Assembly: GCA_029960065.1 (NCBI GenBank)
Contig: JASCOF010000003.1
Location: 620,001 to 684,000, forward strand
Direction of reading: 5' to 3'
Length of the DNA stretch: 64,000 nt
Source of the DNA: Flavobacteriaceae bacterium PS02336
GTDB taxonomy: Bacteria; Bacteroidota; Bacteroidia; Flavobacteriales; Flavobacteriaceae
The notes under the pieces are model-generated. The model was given only the letters and a program-made list of their open reading frames with translations. It was not told the origin of the DNA and searched no databases. Each line of letters opens with the position of its first letter. Position 1 is the stretch's first letter. Positions 36,601 through 45,745 of the stretch are shown piece by piece. The position numbers and the translations under genes are program-made.

Positions 36601-39600
36601 ACACAAAACAAAGCTGTTTCTTCAAATGGTTTAAGTAATGGAGAGGCAACTGTGACACCAATTGGCGGTAATGGAGGTTATACTTACTTATGGGACAACA
36701 ACGAAACCACTCAAATAGCAACTGCATTGATTGCGGGATCTCATTCTGTAACAGTAACCGATTCTAAAGGCTGTACTACAACCTGCACGGTAACTATAAC
36801 AGAACCAAATGTACTTTCTTGCAGTATTTCTCAAGACAGTCCTGTGAAATGTTTTGGTGAAAGTACAGGCAAAGCAACTGTAACAGCTTTAGGAGGCAAC
36901 GGCGACTATACTTATCTTTGGGATAATGGTGAAACTACAGCTCAGGCTTTTGCATTAAATGCAGGTTTGCATAACGTAACTGTAACTGATAAATTAGGTT
37001 ATACGACTACGTGTAATGTTACCATTTCACAGCCGCAAAATGCATTAAGTGCAGCAAAAAGCCAAACGGACGTTAGTTGTGGCGGCGGAAATAACGGTTC
37101 TGCAACTGTTATCGTTTCTGGAGGAACTGCTGGATATACGTACTCATGGAATACAATTCCTGCTCAGACAACAGCAACAGCAAGTAATCTTGCTTCGGGT
37201 AATTATTCTGTTTTGATTACAGATGCTAACGGATGTTCAATCTCTGAATCATTTACTATTCTGGATGGAGATGCTGTTATTCCTGTTATAAATCCGTTAC
37301 CACAAACAATGATCATTAATTGTCCAGCTGAACCTGTTTTTGCACAGGCAACTGCCATAGATAACAATGGAACCGTCTCGTCATTAACTTACATAGATAC
37401 CAAAACATCTGGAAATTGTGCTGGATCTTATACCATAACAAGAACTTGGACTGCAACAGATACTTGTGGAAATACGTCGGTTCCTGTGAGCCAAACTATT
37501 ATCGTACAAGATAACACTGCACCAGCTTGGGCAACTTTAGCAGGATCTTTAGACAAAACGATAGAATGCAGTGACGCCGCGTCTTTGGCAAATGCCCAAG
37601 CCTTATTTCCAACTGCTTTAGACTCTTGTGATACTGATGTAACTAATATTATAAAAGTAAGCGGACAGTTTGATGCTTCTGCTAATTGCAGCAATGCAGG
37701 AACTTATACTAATACTTGGACTGTAACTGATGACTGCGGGAATGTTTCTACTACTTTCACGCAAGTGATTACAATTCAAGACACAGCGGCTCCAATGTTT
37801 ACAGGAAATCTTCCGCAAGATATTACAGTATCATGTGATGCTGTTCCTCAACCTGCTGAAATGAATGCTTCAGATGATTGCAATGGAAATCTGCCAATCG
37901 TATTCTCCGAAACAAAATCGGATATCCAAAACGGATGCGCTTCTAACTACACTTTGACACGTACTTGGAAAACAAGTGATTGCGCAGGAAATACAGCATC
38001 ATACACACAAATTATTACCTTAAGAGATACAACTCCTCCAACAGGAACTGCTCCTACAAGTATTACTAATTTGGCTAGTATTGATTTAATCCCTATCGGA
38101 AATTCTTCTGATATTAAAGATGCAGCAGATAATTGCAGTCCGACCGTAAATATTACTATAACAGATACCAACAGTGGATGCGATGGAAATGTTTATATTT
38201 TAACTAGAACATATACTTTAACAGATTGTACTGGAAACAAAACAGAACTAGTTCAAACCTTTAGCGTGAATTGTAAAGTTAAAAAAGCAATTATAGCAAA
38301 TGATGATAATGCAGGTCCAATTGCGGGAGTAAATCATACTACAGCAAATGTGGTTAATGTATTTTCAAATGATACTCTTGACGGCAATGCAGTAAATACT
38401 TCAAACGTTATTCTAACAACTGTAACACCAAATGATTATTTACATTTAAATCCTGACGGCTCTGTAGATGTACTGCCAAATGCTCCTGTTGGAACATTAA
38501 CTCTTGTGTATCAAATTTGCGAAGCAGCACAACCCGACAATTGTGATACTGCTACGGTTACTATAGTAGTCGAAGCTCCAAAAATGACCGTTACAGCGAC
38601 ACCAATTTGTGTCAATGATGTTCCGTATATTGATTATGTGGTTACTCCACTAAACTTTACTCCTGTAAATGGTGTAACAATCTCATGGGCAGACAGCAAT
38701 AACAATGTCAATACAACGATGACAGAACTGCCTCTAAGCGGTAGAGTATTATGGCCTGGAGCTGTTGTTGATGCAAATGGAAAAGGAATTGACTGGCCGG
38801 GATGGGTTTTTGAAAACAATAAATGGGTTCAAGCTGCCGATGGATTCGAAAATTTACGTCCAACTGCCGTTTTGACCATATCATTAAATCCAAGTGAAAC
38901 GATTACCGTTAACTATCCTCCTGCTGATCCTTTTTGTACTGCAAGACCCACTTTTGCAATTGCAGCAAATGATGATAGCCCAGCAGCAATTTCGGTTCCA
39001 GGAACAGCGACAAATATTGTAAATGTTTTCACTAATGACATACTGAATAATACCGCTGTAAATCCTGCTGATGTAACATTAACAACTGTAACACCAGATC
39101 CTAAAGGAGTACTAACTTTAAATGCTGATGGATCGGTAACTGTTGCGGCAAATGCTCCTGTAGGAACTTATACTTTAACCTATCAAATCTGTGAGAAAGC
39201 AGATGCAGGAAACTGTGATACAGCTATTGTAACTGTTATTATTCAAGATGCGCCTGCTCCGCCAACTCCTGTTGCTGCAAATGATGACAGTTATAACAAT
39301 ATTGGATGCAATACTTTTGGACTTGTTGGCAATGTATTAAGTAATGATTTTAAAGGAGCAATTCCTGTAACATTACAATTAGTCGACTTTACACTTGTTA
39401 CTCAAAACAATACCAAAACAGATCCAAATATCACAATTGATAATTCTGGAAACGTAACTGTTACAAGTTTAACACCTGCAGGAACTTATACTTATAGCTA
39501 TAGAATTTGTGATAAATTAAGTTCTCAAAATTGTGATACAGCCACAGTAACCATTACTGTAGTTCCAAATGGAGTGACACAAATAAGCAGCGAAGCTTGT

Positions 39601-40158
39601 AATGACGATTCATCACTAATTAACCTGACCAATTTACTTCCAGAAGGCAGTCCGATTACAGGAACTTGGATTGACAAAAACAATTCAAATGCCCTGCAGG
39701 GAAGCGTTCTTAACCCATTTGGTCTTGCCTTAGGAAATTATGCCTTTGAATATGTTATAGTCAATGAGAATTGTCCAAGAAGCATTTTACTAAATATGGA
39801 AGTAAATGATGACTGCCAAGTTTTAGCTTGTGGTGATGTTTTGCCTCGTAATGCCTTTTCTCCCAATGGAGACAATAGAAACGATATTTTCAAAATTGAC
39901 AATATCGATGACGTAACCTGCTATCCTAGTAATACCGTCGAAATATACAATCGTTGGGGAATCTTAGTTTTTGAAACCGAAAACTACAACAACACATCAA
40001 ATTACTTTGATGGTACTTCGAAAGGAAGAACAACCATTAAGCAGTCAGACGGACTACCTACCGGAACTTATTTTTATATTATTAATTATAAGTCTTTAGA
40101 TGGAAACAATACTATTCAAGATAACAAATTAGACGGATACTTATATCTATCGAAATAA
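33649..40158 (+). CDS. Giant SprB-repeat surface adhesin with a T9SS type B sorting domain
   Basis: A 2169-residue cell-surface protein. Signal peptide about 1-28. An N-terminal beta domain (about 40-385; NIIYAGLYWTGR, FAGWGLVVVYEN) is followed by a DUF11-like domain (about 400-520), Ig-like segments to about 810, and then five SprB-type repeats (about 815-1206) with recurring TDVNCFNQLTGSITV..GGVAPYTYSW..GNYEVTATDANGC themes. HYR-like modules (about 1210-1540) follow, then three cadherin-like modules beginning ANDD and ending DTATVTV (about 1541-1975). The C-terminal domain from about 2060 (NAFSPNGDNRNDIFKI...IYNRWGILVFET..YYIINY) is the gliding-motility-associated type B signal. Type B cargo normally needs a linked PorP/SprF-type partner, which follows directly. 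Confidence 0.9.
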   Translation: MKKIYSQFFTVFYFLLMLVIGINTVNAQVIKPFKERTSSYSPARTIYKIKGDFTMIGNTNLTLQDYTASKTNGPNPMVYVDTDNDNQTHNSSSATLDLLNDSGAKLTNCYNIIYAGLYWTGRVSDAGTSPDSFDVTKNGVTKTLDKRKILFKGPTNASYSEFTATDIYFPTNADNNIYTAYSEVTDYVRTNGVGEYFAANITATEGADGGDIGKFAGWGLVVVYENSNMKNRDITVFDGHAFVSNNIVANHTIPVSGFNSAMSGTVGVKLGVMAGEGDVNYEGDYFQIQKLNTNDYLFLSHSGNSTNNFFKSSINTGGNNRNPNLVNNTGLDIAMFYLPNENKDIIGNNQTSTTFKYGSTVDSYAIFSIVMAVDAYVPEIEGVLTATTINGSNAGAGPYTVLPGEELGYKVQIKNRGNEAIQNSKIVIPIPYNATFVTGSIAKTINFSPLPTPNSLTYEPTIGANGSLVWDIGTLPLPSNPDTVLGELTFTLKTTENCSLLKNSNCSNSIQVNGVLSGTGANSGVTVADKSLILGYTNSGSCTGTSISAPLQTTIDSANYTSANCQATSPNITFTFCNGSSSIPVTDVTGSFPVGSTFYNAYPVIAGTTAQYTINNPFPATVGTSTYYAIPPGGASGGCYFQFTITVESITTMPTVAGPVNYCIGDTAVPLTAVPSKPEYTLYYYQTLNSTAQQSITPSTLTAGQFTYYVAEGKTNACIGPKKEIVVNVNAKPTITITNPLPICAPDSTLDLTAASITAGSTTGLTYTYWTDAGALTPLANFNAVIPGTYYIKGTNTSNCYDIKPVVVTKSTVTVTELTASHTDVNCFNQLTGSITVNNASGGVAPYTYSWKKNGTAYTGTSQTLTNLGFGNYEVTATDANGCQGTLIITILQPSAGLTLGDSSKTDVSCFGASTGSITAGIVTNAVGTVTYSWKNSTNAEVGTTAAVSDLPAGTYTLTVTDSCSSQSNSVIILQPTSVLSCSITQNKAVSSNGLSNGEATVTPIGGNGGYTYLWDNNETTQIATALIAGSHSVTVTDSKGCTTTCTVTITEPNVLSCSISQDSPVKCFGESTGKATVTALGGNGDYTYLWDNGETTAQAFALNAGLHNVTVTDKLGYTTTCNVTISQPQNALSAAKSQTDVSCGGGNNGSATVIVSGGTAGYTYSWNTIPAQTTATASNLASGNYSVLITDANGCSISESFTILDGDAVIPVINPLPQTMIINCPAEPVFAQATAIDNNGTVSSLTYIDTKTSGNCAGSYTITRTWTATDTCGNTSVPVSQTIIVQDNTAPAWATLAGSLDKTIECSDAASLANAQALFPTALDSCDTDVTNIIKVSGQFDASANCSNAGTYTNTWTVTDDCGNVSTTFTQVITIQDTAAPMFTGNLPQDITVSCDAVPQPAEMNASDDCNGNLPIVFSETKSDIQNGCASNYTLTRTWKTSDCAGNTASYTQIITLRDTTPPTGTAPTSITNLASIDLIPIGNSSDIKDAADNCSPTVNITITDTNSGCDGNVYILTRTYTLTDCTGNKTELVQTFSVNCKVKKAIIANDDNAGPIAGVNHTTANVVNVFSNDTLDGNAVNTSNVILTTVTPNDYLHLNPDGSVDVLPNAPVGTLTLVYQICEAAQPDNCDTATVTIVVEAPKMTVTATPICVNDVPYIDYVVTPLNFTPVNGVTISWADSNNNVNTTMTELPLSGRVLWPGAVVDANGKGIDWPGWVFENNKWVQAADGFENLRPTAVLTISLNPSETITVNYPPADPFCTARPTFAIAANDDSPAAISVPGTATNIVNVFTNDILNNTAVNPADVTLTTVTPDPKGVLTLNADGSVTVAANAPVGTYTLTYQICEKADAGNCDTAIVTVIIQDAPAPPTPVAANDDSYNNIGCNTFGLVGNVLSNDFKGAIPVTLQLVDFTLVTQNNTKTDPNITIDNSGNVTVTSLTPAGTYTYSYRICDKLSSQNCDTATVTITVVPNGVTQISSEACNDDSSLINLTNLLPEGSPITGTWIDKNNSNALQGSVLNPFGLALGNYAFEYVIVNENCPRSILLNMEVNDDCQVLACGDVLPRNAFSPNGDNRNDIFKIDNIDDVTCYPSNTVEIYNRWGILVFETENYNNTSNYFDGTSKGRTTIKQSDGLPTGTYFYIINYKSLDGNNTIQDNKLDGYLYLSK

Positions 40159-40172
40159 TAGTTTAAGCAAAA

Positions 40173-40202
40173 AATCCACTGTAGATAGTTTTACAGTGGA
40201 TT
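40173..40202 (+). terminator. Hairpin between adhesin and PorP/SprF genes
   Basis: A perfect 11-bp stem AATCCACTGTA / TACAGTGGATT with an 8-base loop, but no T-run. It may only attenuate, lowering expression of the downstream pair relative to the adhesin, or protect the 3' end. Confidence 0.5.
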
Positions 40203-40301
40203 AACAAAAAACAATTATATAAAATCTAATTTGAACAAAACAACTCATTGGTTTATAACATCTTAAAAACCAATAGTTATAATTAAAATAATATATCCAC
40301 T

Positions 40302-41213
40302 ATGAGAACAAAATTATTTTTAATCGCCATTCTGTTAGTTACATGCAGCGGGTATGCACAGCAAGATGCACAGTTTACCCAATATATGTACAATACAATA
40401 AACATAAACCCTGCTTACGCTGGTTCTCGAGGCACAATGAGTATTTTTGCATTACATCGTGATCAATGGGTTGGATTGGATGGAGCTCCAAAAACCAATG
40501 CCATTTCTATCAATACACCAATAAATAACAGCAATATCGGACTTGGAGTTTCGCTGGTAAATGACAAAATTGGGCCAACAAATGAAAATCAATTTTCTGT
40601 TGATCTTTCTTATAGTGTTCCCACATCTGATACTTGGAAACTTTCATTTGGTATAAAAGGTACTGCCAATTTTTTTAACCTCGATATAGACAAATTAAAT
40701 CCTGAAACAGCTGGTGATCCTCAGTTTCAAAACTTGAATAATGAGTTTTCACCAAATGTTGGAGCTGGTCTTTACTGGCATTCCAGCAAAGCATATATCG
40801 GTTTATCGGTTCCTAATTTTATCCAGACCAACCGCTATGATGATAATGACGTAGCGATCTACAAAGACCAAATAAATTACTACTTGATAGCAGGTTATGT
40901 TTTTGATTTTTCTCAGGAAATAAAATTTAAACCAGCTTTACTAACAAAAATGGTCGAAGGAGCCCCGCTTCAAGTAGATGTATCAGCAAATTTCATGTTT
41001 TTTGAAAAACTGACTTTAGGTGTTGCTTACAGATGGGATGCCGCGGTGAGCGCAATGGCTGGTTTTCAAATTACCGACGGACTTTATATTGGTTACGCAT
41101 ATGATAATGAAACAACCAATTTAAAAAACTATAGTTCTGGCTCACATGAAATCTTTCTTCGTTTTGAATTATTCAAAAACAATGGTAAAATGACAACTCC
41201 TCGTTTCTTCTAA
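40302..41213 (+). CDS. PorP/SprF-family outer-membrane protein (type IX secretion partner)
   Basis: A 303-residue outer-membrane barrel. It has a signal peptide ending SGYAQ, the family opening QDAQFTQYMYNTININPAYAGSRG (about residues 21-44), HRDQWVGLDGAPKTNAISINTP, repeated amphipathic strands and a C-terminus HEIFLRFELF. SprF of F. johnsoniae is required to secrete SprB, and paralogues pair with individual type B adhesins, so this one most likely serves the 2169-residue adhesin just upstream. The OmpA-family gene begins 12 bases downstream. Confidence 0.93.
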   Translation: MRTKLFLIAILLVTCSGYAQQDAQFTQYMYNTININPAYAGSRGTMSIFALHRDQWVGLDGAPKTNAISINTPINNSNIGLGVSLVNDKIGPTNENQFSVDLSYSVPTSDTWKLSFGIKGTANFFNLDIDKLNPETAGDPQFQNLNNEFSPNVGAGLYWHSSKAYIGLSVPNFIQTNRYDDNDVAIYKDQINYYLIAGYVFDFSQEIKFKPALLTKMVEGAPLQVDVSANFMFFEKLTLGVAYRWDAAVSAMAGFQITDGLYIGYAYDNETTNLKNYSSGSHEIFLRFELFKNNGKMTTPRFF

Positions 41214-41225
41214 AACAAATGTATC

Positions 41226-43166
41226 ATGAAAAACTATACACTGCTTTTCCTAACAATTATAAGTTCTCTTTCATTTAGTGCTTATGCTCAAAAGGCAAAA
41301 ATAAATTCTGGTGATAAAAAGTATGACAATTATGCCTATGTTGATGCCATTAAAACCTATGAAAAAGTAGCTAATAAAGGTTACAAATCTGAAGATATGT
41401 TCAAAAAATTAGGTAATGCCTATTACTTTAATTCTAATTTTGAAGGTGCCGCAAAATGGTATGGAGAATTATTTGCCATGAATACTAATGTCGAACCAGA
41501 GTACTATTACAGATATGCTCAATCTCTAAAATCGACAGGAGATATTGCTAAAGCTAATAAAATGTTAGATGAATTTAAGCTAAAGTCAAAAAACGATTCC
41601 AGAACCAAATTTTATAAAGACGTAAATTATCTGGATCAGATAAAATCAAATTCTGGAAGATATAAAGTTGAAGATGCAGGAATAAACAGTAAATATTCTG
41701 ACTATGGATCTTATGTTTACGACAACAAAATTTATTTTGCTTCAGCAAGAGATACAGGAAATTTTACTAAACGCAAACACAAATGGACAGGGGAATATTT
41801 TACTAATATTTACAATGCAGATGTAAATCCTGAAACAGGAAATGCTGGAAAAGTAAATAAGTTTAGATCCGCAATTAACACAAAATTTCATGAATCTTCA
41901 CCCGTTTTTACCAAAGACGGAAAAACGGTTTACTTTACCAGAAACAATTACATTGACGGAAAAAAAGGAAAAGACGATCATAAAATTACATTAATCAAGA
42001 TTTACAAAGCTACTCTGGACCAGAAAAACAAATGGAATACGATTACAGAACTTCCGTTTAACAGCGACAATTACAGCGTTGGTCATCCTGCCTTAAGCCC
42101 AGACGAAAAAACATTGTATTTTTCTTCTGATATGCCGGGTTCCATTGGGCAATCTGATTTGTATAAAGTTTCTATCAATCCAAGCGGTGGTTATGGAACA
42201 CCGGAAAATCTAGGAAGCGAAATTAATACCGAAGGAAAAGAAACCTATCCTTTTGTAACCAATGAAAATGAAATTTACTTTTCATCTGATGGCCATCCTG
42301 GACTTGGAGGTTTAGATGTTTTTGTCGCTAATATTGAGGATGATGGAAAAGTCAGTAATGTTCAAAATGTTGGAGGAGATATCAATTCGCCTAAAGACGA
42401 TTTTGCTTATATAATTGACACAAGCACCAGAAGAGGCTTTTTTAGTTCTAATAAAGACGGCGGACAAGGTTCTGATGATATTTATAAATTCTTAGAAACC
42501 AAAAAATTAAAATGTATTCAGGAACTAGAAGGCGTGATAACCGATCTTGAAACAGGAACCATTTTACCGGGAGCAAAAATTACTTTATTTGACAATCAAA
42601 TGAATGTTAAAAACTCAACGGTTTCTGATAATTATGGAAAATACACCTTTCCAGTTGATTGCGGTAAAGCTTATCTTGTAAGAGCCGAAAAACCAGAATA
42701 TACAACTAAAGAATTAAGTGTAAATATTTCAAAAACAACAGGCAAAACGACTTTACCAATTGCATTGGAAAAATCAACCTGCAAGGTTACTGTTGGAGAT
42801 GATTTAGGTAAATGTTTCGGTATTAAAATGATTTACTTCGATCTAGACAAATCTAATATTAGAACTGAAGCTGCTTTAGACTTAGAAAAAATATTAGTCG
42901 TATTAAACGAGTATCCAACCATGAAATTGGACATTCGTTCGCATACAGACAGCAGAGCAACACATCAATACAATGAAGCTTTATCTGACCGCAGAGCAAA
43001 ATCGACAATTAAATGGCTGATTAAAAACGGAATAACACCAAACCGATTAACTGGAAAAGGTTTTGGAGAAACACAATTAGTTAATAAATGTTCAGACGGA
43101 GTTAAATGTACTGAAGAAGAGCACCAAGCCAATAGAAGAAGCGAATTTATTATAACTGCATTATAA
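41226..43166 (+). CDS. PorE-like OmpA-family lipoprotein-type protein (TPR, beta-propeller, CTD-like, OmpA)
   Basis: A 646-residue exported protein with a signal peptide ending SAYAQ. TPR-like helices at about 25-125 (NYAYVDAIKTYEKVANKGYKSEDMFKKLGNAYY), PD40 propeller blades at about 150-425 (SPDEKTLYFSSDMPG, NEIYFSSDGHPGLGGLDVF), a carboxypeptidase-regulatory-like domain at about 430-515 (GVITDLETGTILPGAKITLFD) and an OmpA peptidoglycan-binding domain at about 535-646 (IYFDLDKSNIRTEAALDLEKI...SHTDSR...NRRSEFII). This four-part architecture matches PorE of the type IX system, which anchors the machinery to peptidoglycan. No lipobox Cys is evident at the cleavage site. It is the last gene of the locus. 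Confidence 0.9.
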   Translation: MKNYTLLFLTIISSLSFSAYAQKAKINSGDKKYDNYAYVDAIKTYEKVANKGYKSEDMFKKLGNAYYFNSNFEGAAKWYGELFAMNTNVEPEYYYRYAQSLKSTGDIAKANKMLDEFKLKSKNDSRTKFYKDVNYLDQIKSNSGRYKVEDAGINSKYSDYGSYVYDNKIYFASARDTGNFTKRKHKWTGEYFTNIYNADVNPETGNAGKVNKFRSAINTKFHESSPVFTKDGKTVYFTRNNYIDGKKGKDDHKITLIKIYKATLDQKNKWNTITELPFNSDNYSVGHPALSPDEKTLYFSSDMPGSIGQSDLYKVSINPSGGYGTPENLGSEINTEGKETYPFVTNENEIYFSSDGHPGLGGLDVFVANIEDDGKVSNVQNVGGDINSPKDDFAYIIDTSTRRGFFSSNKDGGQGSDDIYKFLETKKLKCIQELEGVITDLETGTILPGAKITLFDNQMNVKNSTVSDNYGKYTFPVDCGKAYLVRAEKPEYTTKELSVNISKTTGKTTLPIALEKSTCKVTVGDDLGKCFGIKMIYFDLDKSNIRTEAALDLEKILVVLNEYPTMKLDIRSHTDSRATHQYNEALSDRRAKSTIKWLIKNGITPNRLTGKGFGETQLVNKCSDGVKCTEEEHQANRRSEFIITAL

Positions 43167-43189
43167 CTAAAATACTATCTAACCATAAA

Positions 43190-43217
43190 AAGCTGTCATT
43201 ATTGGCAGCTTTTTTTT
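43190..43217 (+). terminator. Terminator of the adhesin locus
   Basis: Stem AAGCTGTC / GGCAGCTT (one G-T pair) with loop ATTATT, then a T-run. Confidence 0.85.
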
Positions 43218-43225
43218 TAATTAAA

Positions 43226-43258
43226 AAGTCGTTGCAATTCTATGAATCACAACGACTT
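43226..43258 (-). terminator. Terminator of the CAP-domain gene
   Basis: Stem AAGTCGTTG (43226-43234) and CAACGACTT (43250-43258); on the minus strand the stem is followed by TTTTTAATT. Confidence 0.75.
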
Positions 43259-43285
43259 CTAAAAAACCAACCTGTTCAATATTCT

Positions 43286-43789
43286 TTAAAGCTTGGCAAA
43301 AATATTAGTATAATATTTTTTGCCAGTAGCATTGTCTGTAGTTACAGATAATCCGAAGTGCGTAAAATCACCTTCGATATTATCTTTGTGTCCTGGACTC
43401 TCGAGCCAGGCTCTCACAGCCGCTTCGGGAGTTTTATAGTTGTAGGCAACGTTCTCGCCAACTTTTTTAGCTCCTAAAACACTTGTAATATTTTGAGATC
43501 TTGCCACAAAATCATTATGGTCAACAACATTATTTTGGATCATGTAAAGATTATGCTCTTCACATTTAAACGAAATATGATTAATTCTCTGCAAAGCATT
43601 TAAACCAACACTCGCTCGGTAATCATTGATAAGTTTCATGGTTTGAACTTCGGTATCGTTGTAGGTGTAGTTGGTAACAATCGCTGCTACTGGAGTGCTA
43701 TCCGTGCTTGCTTCGGCGGTATCTGCAGAACATGAGTTCATTGCGATTAGAATCGCAATGAACAACATGATGCGCTTAATCTTTTTCAT
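43286..43789 (-). CDS. CAP-domain (SCP/YkwD-like) lipoprotein
   Basis: A 167-residue lipoprotein from the ATG at 43789 (signal MKKIKRIMLFIAILIAMNSC, lipobox Cys20); an upstream ATG at 43801 is less likely. The CAP domain spans about residues 50-165: MKLINDYRASVGLNALQRINHIS, CEEHNLYMIQNNVVDHNDF with the conserved His/Glu, GENVAY, AVRAWLESPGHKDNIEGDFTHFGLSV and YYTNIFAKL. Bacterial CAP proteins are secreted or surface-bound with mostly unknown activity. It is convergent with the adhesin locus and monocistronic. Confidence 0.9.
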   Translation of the reverse strand: MKKIKRIMLFIAILIAMNSCSADTAEASTDSTPVAAIVTNYTYNDTEVQTMKLINDYRASVGLNALQRINHISFKCEEHNLYMIQNNVVDHNDFVARSQNITSVLGAKKVGENVAYNYKTPEAAVRAWLESPGHKDNIEGDFTHFGLSVTTDNATGKKYYTNIFAKL

Positions 43790-43962
43790 AATCAACAGCA
43801 TTTTAGCAGTTTAAAGTAAATGTTGGGGCAAATCCTTTAAATTTATTTTTGAATAACTTTGTCTAAATTTCTAGATCAAACATATTCAATTTACCGTTAA
43901 ACTACAAAAAAAGTCGATGAAATACATGCTAATTTTTAATAAAAATGTAATTTTCTTACAAA

Positions 43963-44607
43963 TTAAGAAGAAAGTCGCTCAATTTTCCATGAAAAATCAG
44001 ATTGGCTTGTATAACGTATTCTGTCATGAAGTCGGTTTGCTCTTCCCTGCCAAAATTCTACCTGTAACGGAGTGACAATATATCCTCCCCAATTTTCTGG
44101 TCTTGGAATAGATTTTCCTCCAAATTCGGCTTCCAGTTTTTTTAAATTATCTTCTAAAAAATTCCTTGACGGAATTACTTCACTTTGATTCGAAACTACC
44201 GCACCAAGCTTACTTCCTTCCGGACGTGAATCGAAATAATTGTCTGAAATAATTTCTGAAGTCTTCTGTGCAATTCCTTTTATAATAACCTGACGTTCTG
44301 CTTCCTGCCAAAAAAAAGACAAACAAACATTCGGGTTTGCTTCTATTGCTTTTCCTTTCTCAGAATCATAATTGGTATAAAATATAAAACCTTCTTCTGA
44401 AAATTTCTTTAGTAATACAACGCGAGACTTTGGAAAACCGTCCAAACCAATAGTCGAAACAGTCATTGCGTTGACTTCTCCGCTTCCCCCAAAATCTTCC
44501 ACTTCATGAAACCAGCGGTTAAAAAGATTAATTGGATCTTCTGGAATATTTATTTCCAGCAATTCACTTTTCTCGTAAGATTTTCTATAATTACTTAAAT
44601 CACTCAT
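43963..44607 (-). CDS. pdxH: Pyridoxamine 5'-phosphate oxidase
   Basis: A 214-residue FMN enzyme making pyridoxal 5'-phosphate, the last step of vitamin B6 metabolism. Recognisable are MSDLSNYRKSYEKSELLE, PINLFNRWFHEVEDFG, the FMN-binding SRVVLLKKFSEEGFIFYTNYDSEKGKAIEANP, SFFWQEAERQVIIKG and the C-terminal WGGYIVTPLQVEFWQGRANRLHDRI that contacts substrate. The length is standard. It is the last in the minus-strand run beginning at pyrR. Confidence 0.97.
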   Translation of the reverse strand: MSDLSNYRKSYEKSELLEINIPEDPINLFNRWFHEVEDFGGSGEVNAMTVSTIGLDGFPKSRVVLLKKFSEEGFIFYTNYDSEKGKAIEANPNVCLSFFWQEAERQVIIKGIAQKTSEIISDNYFDSRPEGSKLGAVVSNQSEVIPSRNFLEDNLKKLEAEFGGKSIPRPENWGGYIVTPLQVEFWQGRANRLHDRIRYTSQSDFSWKIERLSS

Positions 44608-44624
44608 GATTTATTATTTTAGAT

Positions 44625-44740
44625 TGTTGATTTTAGATTTTTTGTTTCAGGTTTCAAGTTTCAGGTTGTCAGGCTGAGCGAAGTCGAAGCCATCTTCAAA
44701 AACTTAGCATCTCAGTATCTCAGAACCTTAGTATCTTTAC
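44625..44740. repeat. Repetitive spacer between pdxH and rnz
   Basis: Runs of TTTTAGATT, GTTTCAGGTTTCAAGTTTCA and CTTAG/ATCTCAG words, plus TGTCAGGCTGAGCGAAGTCG at 44667-44686, a half copy of the palindrome at 46178-46260. It ends two bases before the rnz stop. Confidence 0.65.
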
Positions 44741-44742
44741 AA

Positions 44743-45648
44743 TCAAAACTCAAATGAAACTCCGTCATCTCCTAAAAGGACATTCGGAAAAACGGTTTCT
44801 GCTTCTTCTTTAAAACGTTCAATTCCGTCGTAACGAGTTGAATAATGACCTAAAATTAATTGTTTTACATTGGCTTTCAAAGCAATAGTTGCTGCTTCTT
44901 TTGAAGTCGAATGGAGCGTTTTTTCTGCCAGTCTTGCTTCAGAATCTAAAAAAGTAGATTCGTGATACAAAACATCTGCATTGGTAATAATAGGAATTAC
45001 AGCTTCATTATAAACAGTATCTGAACAAAAGGCATAACTTTTTGTTGGTTCAGGATCAAAAGTCAGTTTTTCGTTTTCAACTACAGTTCCGTCATCTAAT
45101 GTAACATTACCACCGTTTTTTATCTTTTGATAATAGGCAACATGAATATCATAATGCTGAACCGCTTCTACATTTAGTTTTCGTTCAGCAGGTTTTTCCT
45201 GAAATAAAAATCCGTTGGTATAAACTCGGTGTTTCAGCGGAATTGTTTTTACAATCACCTTATTATCTTCAAAAATCACTTCACTTTCTTTCGATTCTAA
45301 TTCATGAAAAAACAGACTGTAAGTGGTCCAAGATTCAGTCAATTTTAATTGAAGCAGAATCAGTTCTTTAATTCCTTTTGGGCCGTAAACATGTAAATCC
45401 GTCGTTCTTCCTAAAAGGGAAAAAGTCGAAATCGTTCCAATCAATCCGTAAAGATGATCTCCATGAAGATGTGAAATAAAGATGTGATTAATCTTCGAAA
45501 ATTTAATTTTATTCTTTCGAAGCTGTACCTGAGTTCCTTCACCGCAGTCTATTAAAAATAGTCTATTTCTAATTTCTAAAACCTGCGAAGTCGGATTAGT
45601 AAGTGTTCTAGGAGTTGCGGCGTAACAGCCAAGTATAGTAAGCTTCAT
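44743..45648 (-). CDS. rnz: Ribonuclease Z (tRNA 3' endonuclease)
   Basis: A 301-residue metallo-beta-lactamase-fold nuclease that cuts tRNA precursors at the 3' end. The zinc motif HIFISHLHGDHLYGL (about residues 52-66) is complete, with further ligands in FCSDTVYNEAVIP (about 205) and QLILGHYSTRYD (about 265). The length fits the short bacterial form (about 300). The upstream small STAS-like gene is on the same strand. Confidence 0.96.
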   Translation of the reverse strand: MKLTILGCYAATPRTLTNPTSQVLEIRNRLFLIDCGEGTQVQLRKNKIKFSKINHIFISHLHGDHLYGLIGTISTFSLLGRTTDLHVYGPKGIKELILLQLKLTESWTTYSLFFHELESKESEVIFEDNKVIVKTIPLKHRVYTNGFLFQEKPAERKLNVEAVQHYDIHVAYYQKIKNGGNVTLDDGTVVENEKLTFDPEPTKSYAFCSDTVYNEAVIPIITNADVLYHESTFLDSEARLAEKTLHSTSKEAATIALKANVKQLILGHYSTRYDGIERFKEEAETVFPNVLLGDDGVSFEF

Positions 45649-45649
45649 T

Positions 45650-45745
45650 TTTGATTTTAGATTTTAGAATGTAGATTTTAGATTGACAAAACATTTTAGA
45701 TTTAGCATTCGAAAATCTAAAATCTAAAATCAGAAATCTAAAATT
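45650..45745. repeat. Imperfect palindrome of TTTAGATT words
   Basis: Left part repeats ATTTTAGATTTTAGAAT, right part AAAATCTAAAATCTAAAAT; the whole spacer folds on itself and its right end reaches the stop codon of the STAS-like gene. Confidence 0.75.
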
